Part shown: piece by piece, positions 1 through 9,100 of the stretch | Numbering within the stretch: position 1 is the stretch's first letter | How the letters are laid out: each line of letters begins with the position of its first letter | Assembly (NCBI GenBank): GCA_963676865.2 | Contig: CAXXSS010000004.1 | Span: 124,001-188,000 of the forward strand | DNA length: 64,000 bases | Reading direction: 5' to 3' | Source: JAAYUD01 sp963676865 | GTDB taxonomy: Bacteria; Bacteroidota; Bacteroidia; Bacteroidales; Bacteroidaceae | Made by a program: the position numbers and the translations under genes | Notes under the pieces: model-generated | What the model saw: the letters and a program-made list of their open reading frames with translations, nothing else | Databases searched by the model: none | What the model was told of the DNA's origin: nothing

Positions 1-276
1 AACGGTGACGCCTTAGTCTTTGAAAATAATCAGGTCAATGAAGTCACTTTGCTGGATGCTTCTCATAAACCTTACGTGCAATTGTTTTTTGATGCTCCGG
101 TAGTGGGCTTGTGGTCTCCCGCCCAAGATAGTTATGCTCCGTTTGTCTGTATTGAGCCGTGGTATGGACGTTGCGATACGGTAAATTACACCGATTCATT
201 TCAAAATAAAGATTGGATGCAGCATCTTGCTCCGAAAGAAACTTTCAATTCTACTTATATTATAAAGCTGATATGA
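1..276 (+). CDS. Aldose 1-epimerase family protein, C-terminal part
   Basis: This is the last 91 codons of a gene that begins before the window, read in frame 1 from base 1 to the TGA at 274-276. The motif CIEPWYGRCD and the preceding VVGLWSP segment resemble the end of galactose-mutarotase-like (LacX-type aldose 1-epimerase) proteins, which interconvert anomers of free sugars. Its stop overlaps the start of the next gene (ATGA at 273-276), so the two are probably translationally coupled. The catalytic His/Glu pair cannot be checked fully because the N-terminal part is missing. Confidence 0.7.
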   Translation, partial: NGDALVFENNQVNEVTLLDASHKPYVQLFFDAPVVGLWSPAQDSYAPFVCIEPWYGRCDTVNYTDSFQNKDWMQHLAPKETFNSTYIIKLI

Positions 277-788
277 TAAAAGGGACGGTAGCAATAGGCA
301 AATCGTATACTATCAATACTCCTGTCGGAATGATTGAGTTGAGATGCGATGATGCGGAGAAGGCCATTATAGGTCTCAATTTTGTGCATGGCTACCATGA
401 TGAGCCGCCTACAAGCGGAATCTTTCCGCACATTATTGAACAGACGCGTGATGAGCTAATGGAGTATTTTCAAGGGCAGCGTACTACGTTTGATATTCCT
501 GTCGATTATTCGGCTCAACCTTACTCCGATTTTTATAAAAAAGTATGGAATGCACTACTCACTATTCCATACGGAGAGACGCGAACGTATGCCGATATTG
601 CTCGTCAAATAGGTAGCCCGAAAGCTTGTAGAGCAGTAGGCGGTGCAAATCACAATAATCCGATAAGCATCATTGTTCCCTGTCATCGGGTGATTGGCTC
701 GACAGGTAAATTGACGGGATATGCTGGTGGTTTGGAGAAGAAAACTTTTTTGCTTGATTTAGAAAAGCGTGTTAATAAACTTTTCTGA
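273..788 (+). CDS. ogt: Methylated-DNA-[protein]-cysteine S-methyltransferase
   Basis: A 171-residue suicide DNA-repair protein that moves the alkyl group from O6-alkylguanine to its own cysteine. The signature PCHRV is present with the acceptor Cys at about residue 137, followed by GKLTGYAGG, as in Ogt/Ada C-terminal domains. The segment TIPYGETRTYADIA is the usual helix-turn-helix start, and GGANHNNP precedes the active site. An open frame extends upstream to 213, but ATG 273 gives the normal family length and an ATGA overlap with the preceding gene. It lacks an Ada-type regulatory domain, so it is an Ogt-type stand-alone enzyme. Confidence 0.93.
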   Translation: MIKGTVAIGKSYTINTPVGMIELRCDDAEKAIIGLNFVHGYHDEPPTSGIFPHIIEQTRDELMEYFQGQRTTFDIPVDYSAQPYSDFYKKVWNALLTIPYGETRTYADIARQIGSPKACRAVGGANHNNPISIIVPCHRVIGSTGKLTGYAGGLEKKTFLLDLEKRVNKLF

Positions 789-977
789 ATAAACAAACGT
801 ATATATCACGCAAAAAAGTAATAAGGACAAAAGTTTATCTACAATAATATAATGTGGATGTATAAATGCTTGGCTATATTTCAACTTATAATGAAGGTCT
901 TAGTAAATACTTCACGAAAAGGAATAAAATATATATAATTTTATTGAATTGAATACGATACCTAATATCTTTCATTA

Positions 978-985
978 TACCTTTG
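978..985 (+). promoter_or_regulatory. Bacteroidetes-type -7 element for the TauE/DUF1634 pair
   Basis: TACCTTTG fits the TAnnTTTG consensus of the Bacteroidetes main sigma factor and lies 19 bases before the ATG at 1005. No clean -33 TTTG is seen at the standard distance; only TTGA occurs at 944-952. Confidence 0.45.
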
Positions 986-1004
986 TATTTAAAATAAATA
1001 AAGG

Positions 1005-1841
1005 ATGACAGTTCTAACTTTTACGCTCGTTTTAATTTGCTCTGCTTTTTTAGCCGGACTTCTAGGTTCCCTTACGGGACTTGGTGGTGGGGTTGTAGTA
1101 ATCCCCATTCTTACTCTCTGTTTTCATGTTGACTTTCATTATGCCATTGGTGCGGCATTGATTGCCTCAATCGCCACTTCTTCCGGTTCGGCTAGTGCCT
1201 ATGTCAAAGAAGGTATTACAAATATTAGATTAGGTATGTTCCTTGAAATAGCAACGACAATTGGTGCTGTTGGTGGTGCATTTATTGCCTTATGGATGCC
1301 GACTAATATTATCGCCGTTATTTTTGGTGTTGTTTTAATGTTTACTGCTATCATGCAGCAACGCCGTTCGATCGATCATACAGATGTTGTAGGTAGCGAT
1401 TTGGCACGCAAATTAAAGCTCTATGGAACGTATCCTACTAAAGAAGGTGGCGTGAAAAGTTATGAATTGACTCACGTCTGCGGAGGCTTTTCTATCATGC
1501 TCAGCGCTGGAGTATTGTCTGGATTGCTTGGTATCGGTAGCGGAGTACTCAAAGTGTTGGCTATGGATTCGGCAATGAAGGTCCCATTTAAAGTAAGTAC
1601 TACTACTAGCAATTTTATGATTGGTGTCACGGCTGTTGCATCGGCAGTGGTATATATACAGCGTGGCTATATCGAACCGGGTATTGCTTTCCCTATTATG
1701 GTAGGGGTATTAGCGGGAGCCCTAACCGGTGCTCGTTTATTGAAAAAACTTAATGTAAAAGTACTTCGACAAATATTTGCATGTGCTATTGTTTTGGTCG
1801 CAGTAAATATGATATACAACGGTATCGCCGGTAAATTTTAA
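1005..1841 (+). CDS. TauE/SafE family sulfite/anion exporter permease
   Basis: A 278-residue hydrophobic protein with two homologous halves, each with a glycine-rich loop (LLGSLTGLGGGVVVIP near residue 20 and LLGIGSGVLKV near residue 175), as in TauE/SafE (DUF81) permeases. The family exports small sulfur-containing or organic anions such as sulfite, sulfoacetate or taurine breakdown products. The substrate here cannot be told from sequence. It is followed after five bases by a DUF1634 protein, an arrangement often seen for this family, so the two are read as one transcription unit. Confidence 0.88.
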   Translation: MTVLTFTLVLICSAFLAGLLGSLTGLGGGVVVIPILTLCFHVDFHYAIGAALIASIATSSGSASAYVKEGITNIRLGMFLEIATTIGAVGGAFIALWMPTNIIAVIFGVVLMFTAIMQQRRSIDHTDVVGSDLARKLKLYGTYPTKEGGVKSYELTHVCGGFSIMLSAGVLSGLLGIGSGVLKVLAMDSAMKVPFKVSTTTSNFMIGVTAVASAVVYIQRGYIEPGIAFPIMVGVLAGALTGARLLKKLNVKVLRQIFACAIVLVAVNMIYNGIAGKF

Positions 1842-1846
1842 GATAA

Positions 1847-2227
1847 ATGGAATCGATAGAACAAAAAAAAGATATGCAGCTACTTATTGGAACTGCTCTT
1901 CGAGTAGGAGTTATGACAGCTTGTGCCATTGCTCTTGCCAGTGGAATATATTATTTGATTTGTCACGGCGGTGAACCGATGCCTGACTATACTGTTTTTC
2001 GCAGTGAGCCTTCATCACTTACTACTATAAAAGGTATATTTGCAGGACTCTTACAGTTTCAAGCGAAAAATTGGATACAAGTTGGTGTGCTTGTTTTAAT
2101 GCTCACACCAATCATCCGTATCTTACTTTCACTTATTGATTTTGCTCGTGAACGTGATTGGCTGTATGTTAGTATCACAGCTATTGTTTTTCTAGTTATC
2201 CTCTCTAATTCGTTGACGGGAGCTTGA
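1847..2227 (+). CDS. DUF1634 domain-containing membrane protein
   Basis: A 126-residue protein with three predicted membrane spans (about residues 18-38, 72-92 and 100-122) and a short polar N-terminus. Its size, span pattern and position directly after a TauE/SafE permease match DUF1634 proteins, a family of unknown function usually encoded beside such permeases. An accessory role in the same transport step is inferred from neighbourhood only. Confidence 0.8.
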   Translation: MESIEQKKDMQLLIGTALRVGVMTACAIALASGIYYLICHGGEPMPDYTVFRSEPSSLTTIKGIFAGLLQFQAKNWIQVGVLVLMLTPIIRILLSLIDFARERDWLYVSITAIVFLVILSNSLTGA

Positions 2228-2249
2228 ATAGATATTTTTATCGTTTCTT

Positions 2250-2279
2250 TTTGCCTTTATATTATTTTAGCTACCTTTG
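2250..2279 (+). promoter_or_regulatory. Predicted promoter of ECF sigma 1
   Basis: TTTG at 2250-2253 and TACCTTTG at 2272-2279 are separated by 18 bases, close to the Bacteroidetes -33/-7 consensus. They lie 19 bases upstream of the ATG at 2299. The sigma gene is thus likely transcribed by the housekeeping polymerase. Confidence 0.65.
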
Positions 2280-2298
2280 TGCGGTTAGTTAAATATAT

Positions 2299-2865
2299 AT
2301 GAATAACGGAATTTTGATAGAACAGTATAATCGATGGGATGATACTGCTTTTAACCTGCTTTACAAGAATTTCTTTAAGGCATTGGTAAGCTACGCTATT
2401 CAATTTGTCGACGAAAATAAGGTTTCCGAAGATATTGTTCAAGATCTGTTTTCTACTATCTGGGAGAAGAAAATGCAATTTGAATCTACTGTTCTTCTTC
2501 GAGCCTTTTTGTATAATGCCGTTCGGAATGCCTCACTTGATTATCTAAAGCATAAAAACGTAGAAGACAATTATTTGCAGGAAATGGTACAAACTCATCA
2601 ACTTTATAAGATAAACGATGAGGGGGAGGAGCATTTCTTTAGCGAAGAGATATACCGTCAGCTTTTTTGTACGATCGATCATTTGCCCAAACGTTGTCGT
2701 GAAGTATTCATTATGTATATGGATGGCAGGAAAAATCAAGAGATAGCAGACGTCTTGCAAATTTCTTTAGAAACAGTCAAGACTCAAAAGAAAAGAGCAA
2801 TGGCTACACTCAGAGAGAAAATGAATCGCAATGATTTTATTTTATTGCAATTGTTATTGCCTTAA
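2299..2865 (+). CDS. RNA polymerase ECF-type sigma-70 factor (first copy)
   Basis: A 188-residue two-domain sigma factor. Region 2 is seen at about residues 10-75 (SEDIVQDLFSTIWEKK), and region 4 at about residues 120-180 (LPKRCREVFIMYMDG, then the helix-turn-helix NQEIADVLQISLETVKTQKK). Such factors normally sit directly before a FecR anti-sigma gene and a SusC/SusD pair. Here the FecR gene starts 2 kb further on, with a repeat array and an opposite-strand transporter in between. It most likely drives the 4916-20067 operon, but this is inference. Confidence 0.92.
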   Translation: MNNGILIEQYNRWDDTAFNLLYKNFFKALVSYAIQFVDENKVSEDIVQDLFSTIWEKKMQFESTVLLRAFLYNAVRNASLDYLKHKNVEDNYLQEMVQTHQLYKINDEGEEHFFSEEIYRQLFCTIDHLPKRCREVFIMYMDGRKNQEIADVLQISLETVKTQKKRAMATLREKMNRNDFILLQLLLP

Positions 2866-3708
2866 TATAAGTTTTCGATTTCTATTACCCTCTTCTTGTC
2901 GCATTTATCGGATTCGTTTCTAGATTTACCTCGCTATATTTACGGAAATAATTCAATAAATTGACTTATAAATAGCCTCTAAAAACAATTCATACTTTCT
3001 TTTTATTTTTAGTAATGCTTCTGTCTATAGTGATTCATTAGGCTGAAAAAGAATATGTCATAACGGTATGTAAGTATCACACGTGTGCGACTAACGTCTC
3101 ACAGCTGTGCGACACTTGTCTCACACGTGTGATACAGATGTCGCACACGTGTGATACTTCCGAACCCTCATTATAAACTTGACCTGCAATGACTAACTCA
3201 TGGGGATAACCGATTATAGCCAATATGATAAGTTTGGTTCGAAAGATGGGTAGAAGGCGTATCATGTGTACGAGTGTTGAATGTGATAATAGTGAAATCT
3301 GAGAAATGATGCTAGAAACTTAAAAAGTATCGATGCCCACGTGGTAGATATAAAAGTGATTGTCGCATCTAATTGTCCGCAAAATTCTGTCTGGAATGAG
3401 GCGATTATCACGATGTAGGAGTACACTCACTTATTTGTAAAACGACCTTTAAGCTACCTATAGACTATCGTTTAGAATCGTTCTAAGCAGAGGTCTGCTG
3501 AAAATAAGGTTTCTACAATATGCTCTTGACGCGATTTTCGGACCTCTTTTCGCTGGCGTTGTATACGGTTCATTATTAACATACTGTCGGATAGTGCCGT
3601 ATGGTGTCATACGGAGGTGGCAAAGCCACTAAATATAAATCTTTTGTAGGTCTATTAAAAGAAATATATTTGTTATGTATTTTCAGTTATTTCGATACTG
3701 ACTCTCCA
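2866..3708. other. Long spacer between sigma 1 and the CDF exporter
   Basis: 843 bases with no convincing gene. It holds the 22-bp-period palindromic array at 3074-3157 and a small hairpin at 3597-3614 (CCGTATG, four-base loop, CATACGG). Short open frames here have no recognisable content. No remnant of an anti-sigma gene or transposase was recognised. Confidence 0.6.
3074..3157. repeat. 22-bp-period palindromic array A (four units)
   Basis: Four 18-bp units start at 3074, 3096, 3118 and 3140, exactly 22 bases apart, separated by four-base spacers TAAC, ACTT and AGAT. Each unit reads GT-NN-CACANNTGTG-NN-AC, with a 10-bp perfect palindrome as core (CACACGTGTG three times, CACAGCTGTG once). 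The variable pairs are at/cg, ct/cg, ct/at and cg/at, so unit 1 is the exact reverse complement of unit 4 and the site can form a long foldback. It lies between convergent genes. The same unit type recurs at 61133-61216. Confidence 0.9.
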
Positions 3709-4629
3709 TCAATTAGTCTCTTCACACGCCATATCATAGCATGCCGACATTTGTGTTTCCATCTCCAAAGTGGAATGAACGATTCCATTTTCTTTTAATT
3801 CTGTCTTTATTTCGTGCTTTGCTTTTTCAATCTCGTTGATATCGTCTAATACGATGTGGGCAGTCAATGCATTCTCTGTTGTACTCATTGCCCAAATATG
3901 TATGTGGTGTACATCTACAACATGTGCACAGCTTTTCATAATAGCCTTAATTTCGTCTAAATTAATACCTTGAGGAGTACCATCCAGTGATAATTTGACA
4001 CTTTCGGAAAGTAATTGCCAAGTGGATATAAGAATAACGAGAGCAATAAGAAGGCTTACAATCGGATCGATTATATTCCATCCGGTATAAGTAATGATAA
4101 TGCCGGATATCACCACACCGATTGAAACAAGGGTATCAGCTGCCATGTGCAAAAATGCACCTCGTACGTTCAAATCTCCTTTTTGTCCTTCCATCAGCAT
4201 CAAAACTGTTGCACCGTTAATGATGATCCCTATACCGGCGGTCCATGATACGACAGTCCCATTTACTGTGGTCGGTTCGTTGAACTTATGAATACTTTCG
4301 ATAATGATTGCACCTACAGCTCCAAGTAAAATGACAGCATTGAGAAGAGATATAAGAATAGAACTCTTTTTTAAGCCATAAGTAAATTGTTTTGAACGAT
4401 GTACTTTTGCCAGTCTAAAGGTGATAAGTACTAGTAATAGTGAAAAGACATCACTTAAATTATGTCCTGCATCAGACAATAGACTGAGCGAATCTTGCAT
4501 CCATCCTACTGTCGCTTCTATAATCACAAACAATAGATTTAAAATAATCGAAAAGATAAATATATTGTTCAATGAATTTATTTGATGTATGTGTTCATGA
4601 TGGTGATCTGTCTTTTTCAATGTTTCCAT
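3709..4629 (-). CDS. Cation diffusion facilitator (CzcD/ZitB-like) metal exporter
   Basis: A 306-residue CDF transporter that exports Zn2+ or a similar divalent metal in exchange for protons. A histidine-rich N-terminus (DHHHEHIH, residues 8-15) precedes six predicted spans. Metal-site motifs are visible in span 2 (LLSDAGHNLSDV) and span 5 (LHMAADTLVS). The C-terminal cytoplasmic domain contains VDVHHIHIWAMS, typical of the family. It is transcribed alone, away from sigma 1, and a perfect inverted repeat lies upstream (4673-4693). It appears unrelated to the uptake operon that flanks it. Confidence 0.92.
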   Translation of the reverse strand: METLKKTDHHHEHIHQINSLNNIFIFSIILNLLFVIIEATVGWMQDSLSLLSDAGHNLSDVFSLLLVLITFRLAKVHRSKQFTYGLKKSSILISLLNAVILLGAVGAIIIESIHKFNEPTTVNGTVVSWTAGIGIIINGATVLMLMEGQKGDLNVRGAFLHMAADTLVSIGVVISGIIITYTGWNIIDPIVSLLIALVILISTWQLLSESVKLSLDGTPQGINLDEIKAIMKSCAHVVDVHHIHIWAMSTTENALTAHIVLDDINEIEKAKHEIKTELKENGIVHSTLEMETQMSACYDMACEETN

Positions 4630-4672
4630 AACTTTATCTATTTATTATTATGCTGCGAAGTTATAAATATCT

Positions 4673-4693
4673 CTTTGCAACTTAGTTGCAAAG
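4673..4693 (-). promoter_or_regulatory. Inverted repeat, putative metal-regulator operator
   Basis: CTTTGCAAC, three bases, GTTGCAAAG is a perfect 9-bp dyad 44 bases upstream of the CDF start codon. On the minus strand it precedes a TATAACTTCG sequence that could be a weak -7 element. Position and symmetry suit the binding site of a dimeric metal-responsive repressor. The regulator itself is not in the window. Confidence 0.5.
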
Positions 4694-4915
4694 TTCTTTT
4701 CTTTTGGTGATCAAGTGTAATACTCTCGAAGTATTACTAAACTTTAATATCGTTAATTGTCCGATATGTCTATTATTTTGATATTATATTCGGTATATAT
4801 ACGAATTAATGTCACAAATAAATTAAATAAAATATTTTTTAGAAATATTTCTTTTTCTTGTCCCTCACTTTTTTCGTTCAATCGTTTCTTTTATATAAAC
4901 TAATTCTAAAAGGGC

Positions 4916-6091
4916 ATGACTAAATATAAAAGAAGCATAAATAAAGTAATTCATGATAAGCTGACTGGACAGATCAGTGATGATGAACTCAAACAGTTTC
5001 AAGAGTGGATTAATAGCTCGCCAAAGAATAAAATGAACTATGATCAATTGCTGAATGAAACGACATTATCTAATAGGTATCGTCAATATGCTGCTATAGA
5101 TGCGGAGCGAGCACGAAAATTATTCCACAAGACTCATCATGCTTCTTATCAATTGGTATGGCGTAGGAGTTTAAAATATGCAGCTGTCTTGTTATTGGTT
5201 ATTGCCGGTGCAAGTATTTGGTTTTTGAAAAATAATGAAGTGGTGCGTAGGCCGGAAATCTCTCATGAAACTATGGTCGCAATGCTTAGGGCTCAAAGTA
5301 TGGGTAAGCAACATGCAACACTCATCTTACCCAATGGTAAACAAGTGAATTTAAAAACACTCTCGGCTGTTGATAAAACAACACAAGAGGTCGAAGTTGT
5401 AAGTGACAATTCTCAAACAGCAACTCCCGTTGATAGTAGTAATCGGTTGATGACGCAGGGTGACAGTGAATACTGGGTAACCCTGGATGATGGCACTCGA
5501 GTACACCTCAACTATAGTACAACATTGAAATATCCCGTGCGTTTTTCAGACGATAAACGTACTGTGTATCTAGAAGGCGAAGCTTATTTTTATGTAGCAA
5601 AAGATAGTAAACGACCTTTTTATGTGGAGACTCCCAATGGTACCGTTCGTGAGTATGGTACTTCGTTTAATGTAAATACCAACGATGAATCGGGCAAAAC
5701 GAAAGTGGTACTGGTAGAGGGATCTATTAGTGTGATTACAGGTCAAGGCAACGAATATAAGATAAGACCGGGAGAAATGGCGGTGATGCAATCGGCTTCC
5801 CAACAAGTACAAATCAATAAGGTCGATATAGATACCTATATCGCATGGAATAGTGGCAGATTCATATTTGATAATTGTCCTCTCGAAAAACTGATGACAA
5901 CCATTGCTCGATGGTATGGTAAGAATATAGTATTTATCTCAAACGATATAAAGCAAATGTGTTATACGGGTGATATTGATCGCTATAGCTCGATCTCATT
6001 GGTTCTAAGAGCAATCAAAAATGTCACCGGACTTGAAATAGAAAATACCCAAAATAAAATTATAGTAAAGAAAAGTAGTAATAATGACTAA
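4916..6091 (+). CDS. FecR-type anti-sigma factor
   Basis: A 391-residue inner-membrane protein that relays the state of its TonB transporter to an ECF sigma factor. The cytoplasmic N-terminal region (residues 1-83) is followed by one membrane span (about 84-104, rich in A/V/L/I), a FecR domain at about 185-290 (VTLDDGTRVHLNYST, LEGEAYFYV) and a DUF4974 domain at about 310-385 (FDNCPLEKLMTTIARWYG). The SusC gene follows after 11 bases, and SusC has the STN signalling domain needed for such relay. The cognate sigma is probably the 2299 gene, though the 20396 gene is an alternative. Confidence 0.93.
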   Translation: MTKYKRSINKVIHDKLTGQISDDELKQFQEWINSSPKNKMNYDQLLNETTLSNRYRQYAAIDAERARKLFHKTHHASYQLVWRRSLKYAAVLLLVIAGASIWFLKNNEVVRRPEISHETMVAMLRAQSMGKQHATLILPNGKQVNLKTLSAVDKTTQEVEVVSDNSQTATPVDSSNRLMTQGDSEYWVTLDDGTRVHLNYSTTLKYPVRFSDDKRTVYLEGEAYFYVAKDSKRPFYVETPNGTVREYGTSFNVNTNDESGKTKVVLVEGSISVITGQGNEYKIRPGEMAVMQSASQQVQINKVDIDTYIAWNSGRFIFDNCPLEKLMTTIARWYGKNIVFISNDIKQMCYTGDIDRYSSISLVLRAIKNVTGLEIENTQNKIIVKKSSNND

Positions 6092-6102
6092 AAGAAAAAG
6101 AG

Positions 6103-9100
6103 ATGTTTAAGTTTAAAGTAATGAAACGTACTATTATGCTCGTTTGTCTAGCTTTATGGATCTCGATTCCGGGAACACATGCAGTGGCGGCGCAGACATT
6201 AGATGAGATGAGAGTGACAGTCAATCTGAATTCTGTAACTATAAAAGAATTCTTTGATGTCGTTAAGAAACAAACCGGACTGAATTTTATATACAATTCA
6301 GATCAGGCCAAAGGAATGCCTCGCATAACCGTTCGTGGAGTAAAAGAACCGGTAAGAGAATTACTCGATAAGGTGATGCAAAATGTTAGATGCAACTACG
6401 AGATTGAAGGACGTATTGTAACCGTAACCCAACAAAGGAATACACAAAAGAAACGTAAACTAACTGGTATCATAAAAGACAGTGATGGTGGAATACTACC
6501 GGGTGCGAATATTCAGGTGAGGAATTCTTTATATCGTACAGTATCAGATGCTGACGGGCGCTATACTATCTATATTTCGACTGATATTTGTACTGTATGC
6601 TTCTCGTATGTAGGTATGAAAACACAGAATGTTGTTATTAAAGCTGGAGATGCGAATATACTAAAGAATATAACGCTTGCCAACAATACTCAAATAGACG
6701 AGGTCGTTGTCACCGGTTATCAAGATTTGGACAAGAAGCGTGTGGCTGGTGCGGTGAGTGTTATTAAAGCCGAAGATTTGTATTTAAATGGTGTGAATAC
6801 ATTGGAGCAATCATTGCAAGGTAAATTGGCAGGTGTTGTTGTGACCAATACAAGTGGTTTGGTCGGTGTACGTCAACAGACTCGTGTGCGTGGTACATCT
6901 ACTTTGACTGGTAGTCAAGAACCGGTATGGGTTGTAGATGGAATCATTCAAGAAGACCCTCTTCCTTTTGATACTCAAAAATTTAATTCCGTAGGTGAAA
7001 TTACTGCTGATAATTTCGACTATGTGCGTAATTTTGTAGGAAATTCTATTTCATGGCTCAATCCACAGGATATCTCTACTATTACAGTACTGAAAGATGC
7101 ATCTGCAACAGCTATCTATGGTATCCGTGCTGCCAATGGTGTTATTGTTATTAAAACAAAGCGTGGCAAAGTCGGTTCGATGTCTGTTTCATATTCTGGT
7201 GGTCTAAATATTGGAGAGCGGGTTTCTTATAATAAACTTCAACTCATGAATTCGAAAGAACGTGTCGCTGTGTCGAAAGAAATATTTCAACGCGGACTTT
7301 CTGCCAGTTGGTCGAATAATACCATCGGTTATGCCGGTGCTCTGAATCAATATCTCAATAAGCAAATCACTGCGGATCAATTTGAAGCTTTGGTATCTAA
7401 GATGGAAACGACTAATACGGATTGGTTCAAGTTGTTGTTTCGCAATCCAATTAGCCACAATCATGCTCTTAGTTTTTCTGGAGGAAGCGAAAAAGCACGG
7501 TTTTATTCTTCATTGGGATACAACTCCACTAAAGGTACGGCTATCGGCAACGAATCCGAATCATACAATAGTAGTGTGGGTATGAATCTTGACTTTTCGG
7601 AGAAATTTCACTTGTCAACCCGTTTATCCGGTTCATATTCTACAACAGATGGCTTTTTTCAAATAGATCCATATAGTTATGCTTCTACAACAAATAGAGC
7701 TATTCCTGCATACAACGATGATGGAAGTCTATCATACTATCAAAATCAGAATTATGGCAAATTTTTATTCAATATTATTAATGAACGCAATCAAACAGGT
7801 GTACAGAATAAGTCATTGTCTGTGAATTCGAGTATCAATTTGAACTATGATTTTACTCGTTCATTAAAATTTCAAAGTTTGTTTAGTCTAAGTGTATCTT
7901 CACAAAGTGGAGAATCTTACGCAACGGAGCGCTCTGCATTAATTACTGCAATCAGACTGTACGAGCTTGGAACAGTAAAACCTAACGACGCGCTTTATCG
8001 CTCGTCTCGTTTACCGGTTGGTGGAGAGTATCTTACAAACGATACACGTTCTAATACTTGGAACTGGCGTAATTCGATTTCGTACGACCATGTTTTTAAT
8101 AAAGTACATGCACTCACTATGATGCTCGGTATAGAAGCGTCGAGTACCCACTATACCGGCAATACTGGAACTCAATATGGTTATATGCGTGATAGAGGTA
8201 AGTCCTTTGCCCAAGTTCCCCTCACTATTGTTAATGGTACTACTACAATGGAAAACTCCTTACTCAAAAATGCACCGCTTCCTACTATTACAGACCAGAA
8301 AACCAATTCGATGGGAACTTATTTTACGCTCAATTATGCTTATGACAATCGCTATGTAGCTAACTTGAGTGTTCGTTTTGATGCATCCAATCGTTTTGGA
8401 CGCAATACCAACGAAAACTTTAATCCTGCATGGGCCGGTGGTTTGCGTTGGAATATGGCAAACGAAAAATGGTTCTCTCACCAGCAAATATTTTCAGATG
8501 TCAGCATTCGTGGTAGTTTTGGTTATCAACGCAATATGGCTAGTAATTACAGTCCTACGCTGATATTGAAAATTCCGAGTGCTGGCGTTTCTTCCGGTGC
8601 TGTAGATGTTAATACTGGAGACTATTTGTTGGATATAAGCCAGTTGCCTTATGAAGATTTAAGATGGGAGAAAACCATTTCTCAAAACTATGGTATCGAT
8701 ATGGGCATATTTAAAAATAAGATCAGTCTTTCCTTCGACTATTATATCAAGAAAGGTAAAGACATGATTACAAGTCTGCTTTTGCCCCGCGAATATGGTA
8801 TCGAGAATATGCCTGTCAATGGTGGTAGTATGACCAATAGAGGTTATGAACTCTCTGTCGCTTTTACACCTATACGTTCTAAAGACTTTACTTGGAGTAT
8901 GTCGTTAAATACTTCGAAGAACTTTAATAAGGTGACTGCCGTCAATACTCAAAACATGTCTTGGAAAACAGCTGTGGGTGGTAGTTTTTATAAAGCTGGG
9001 TATGCTACTCATTCTTTATGGGCTTTTAGATATAAAGGAATTGATCAAACAAATGGTTATCCTATTATCGATTTAACAACCGATGGCAAAAGCGATCCTA

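Noticed and set aside
3074..3157. Possible CRISPR array
   Set aside because: Period is only 22 bases, the spacers are four bases long, the units are palindromic and differ from one another, and no cas genes are near. The same holds for the other four arrays.
2866..3708. Remnant anti-sigma gene between sigma 1 and the CDF gene
   Set aside because: None of the short open frames shows FecR-like features; an intact FecR exists at 4916.
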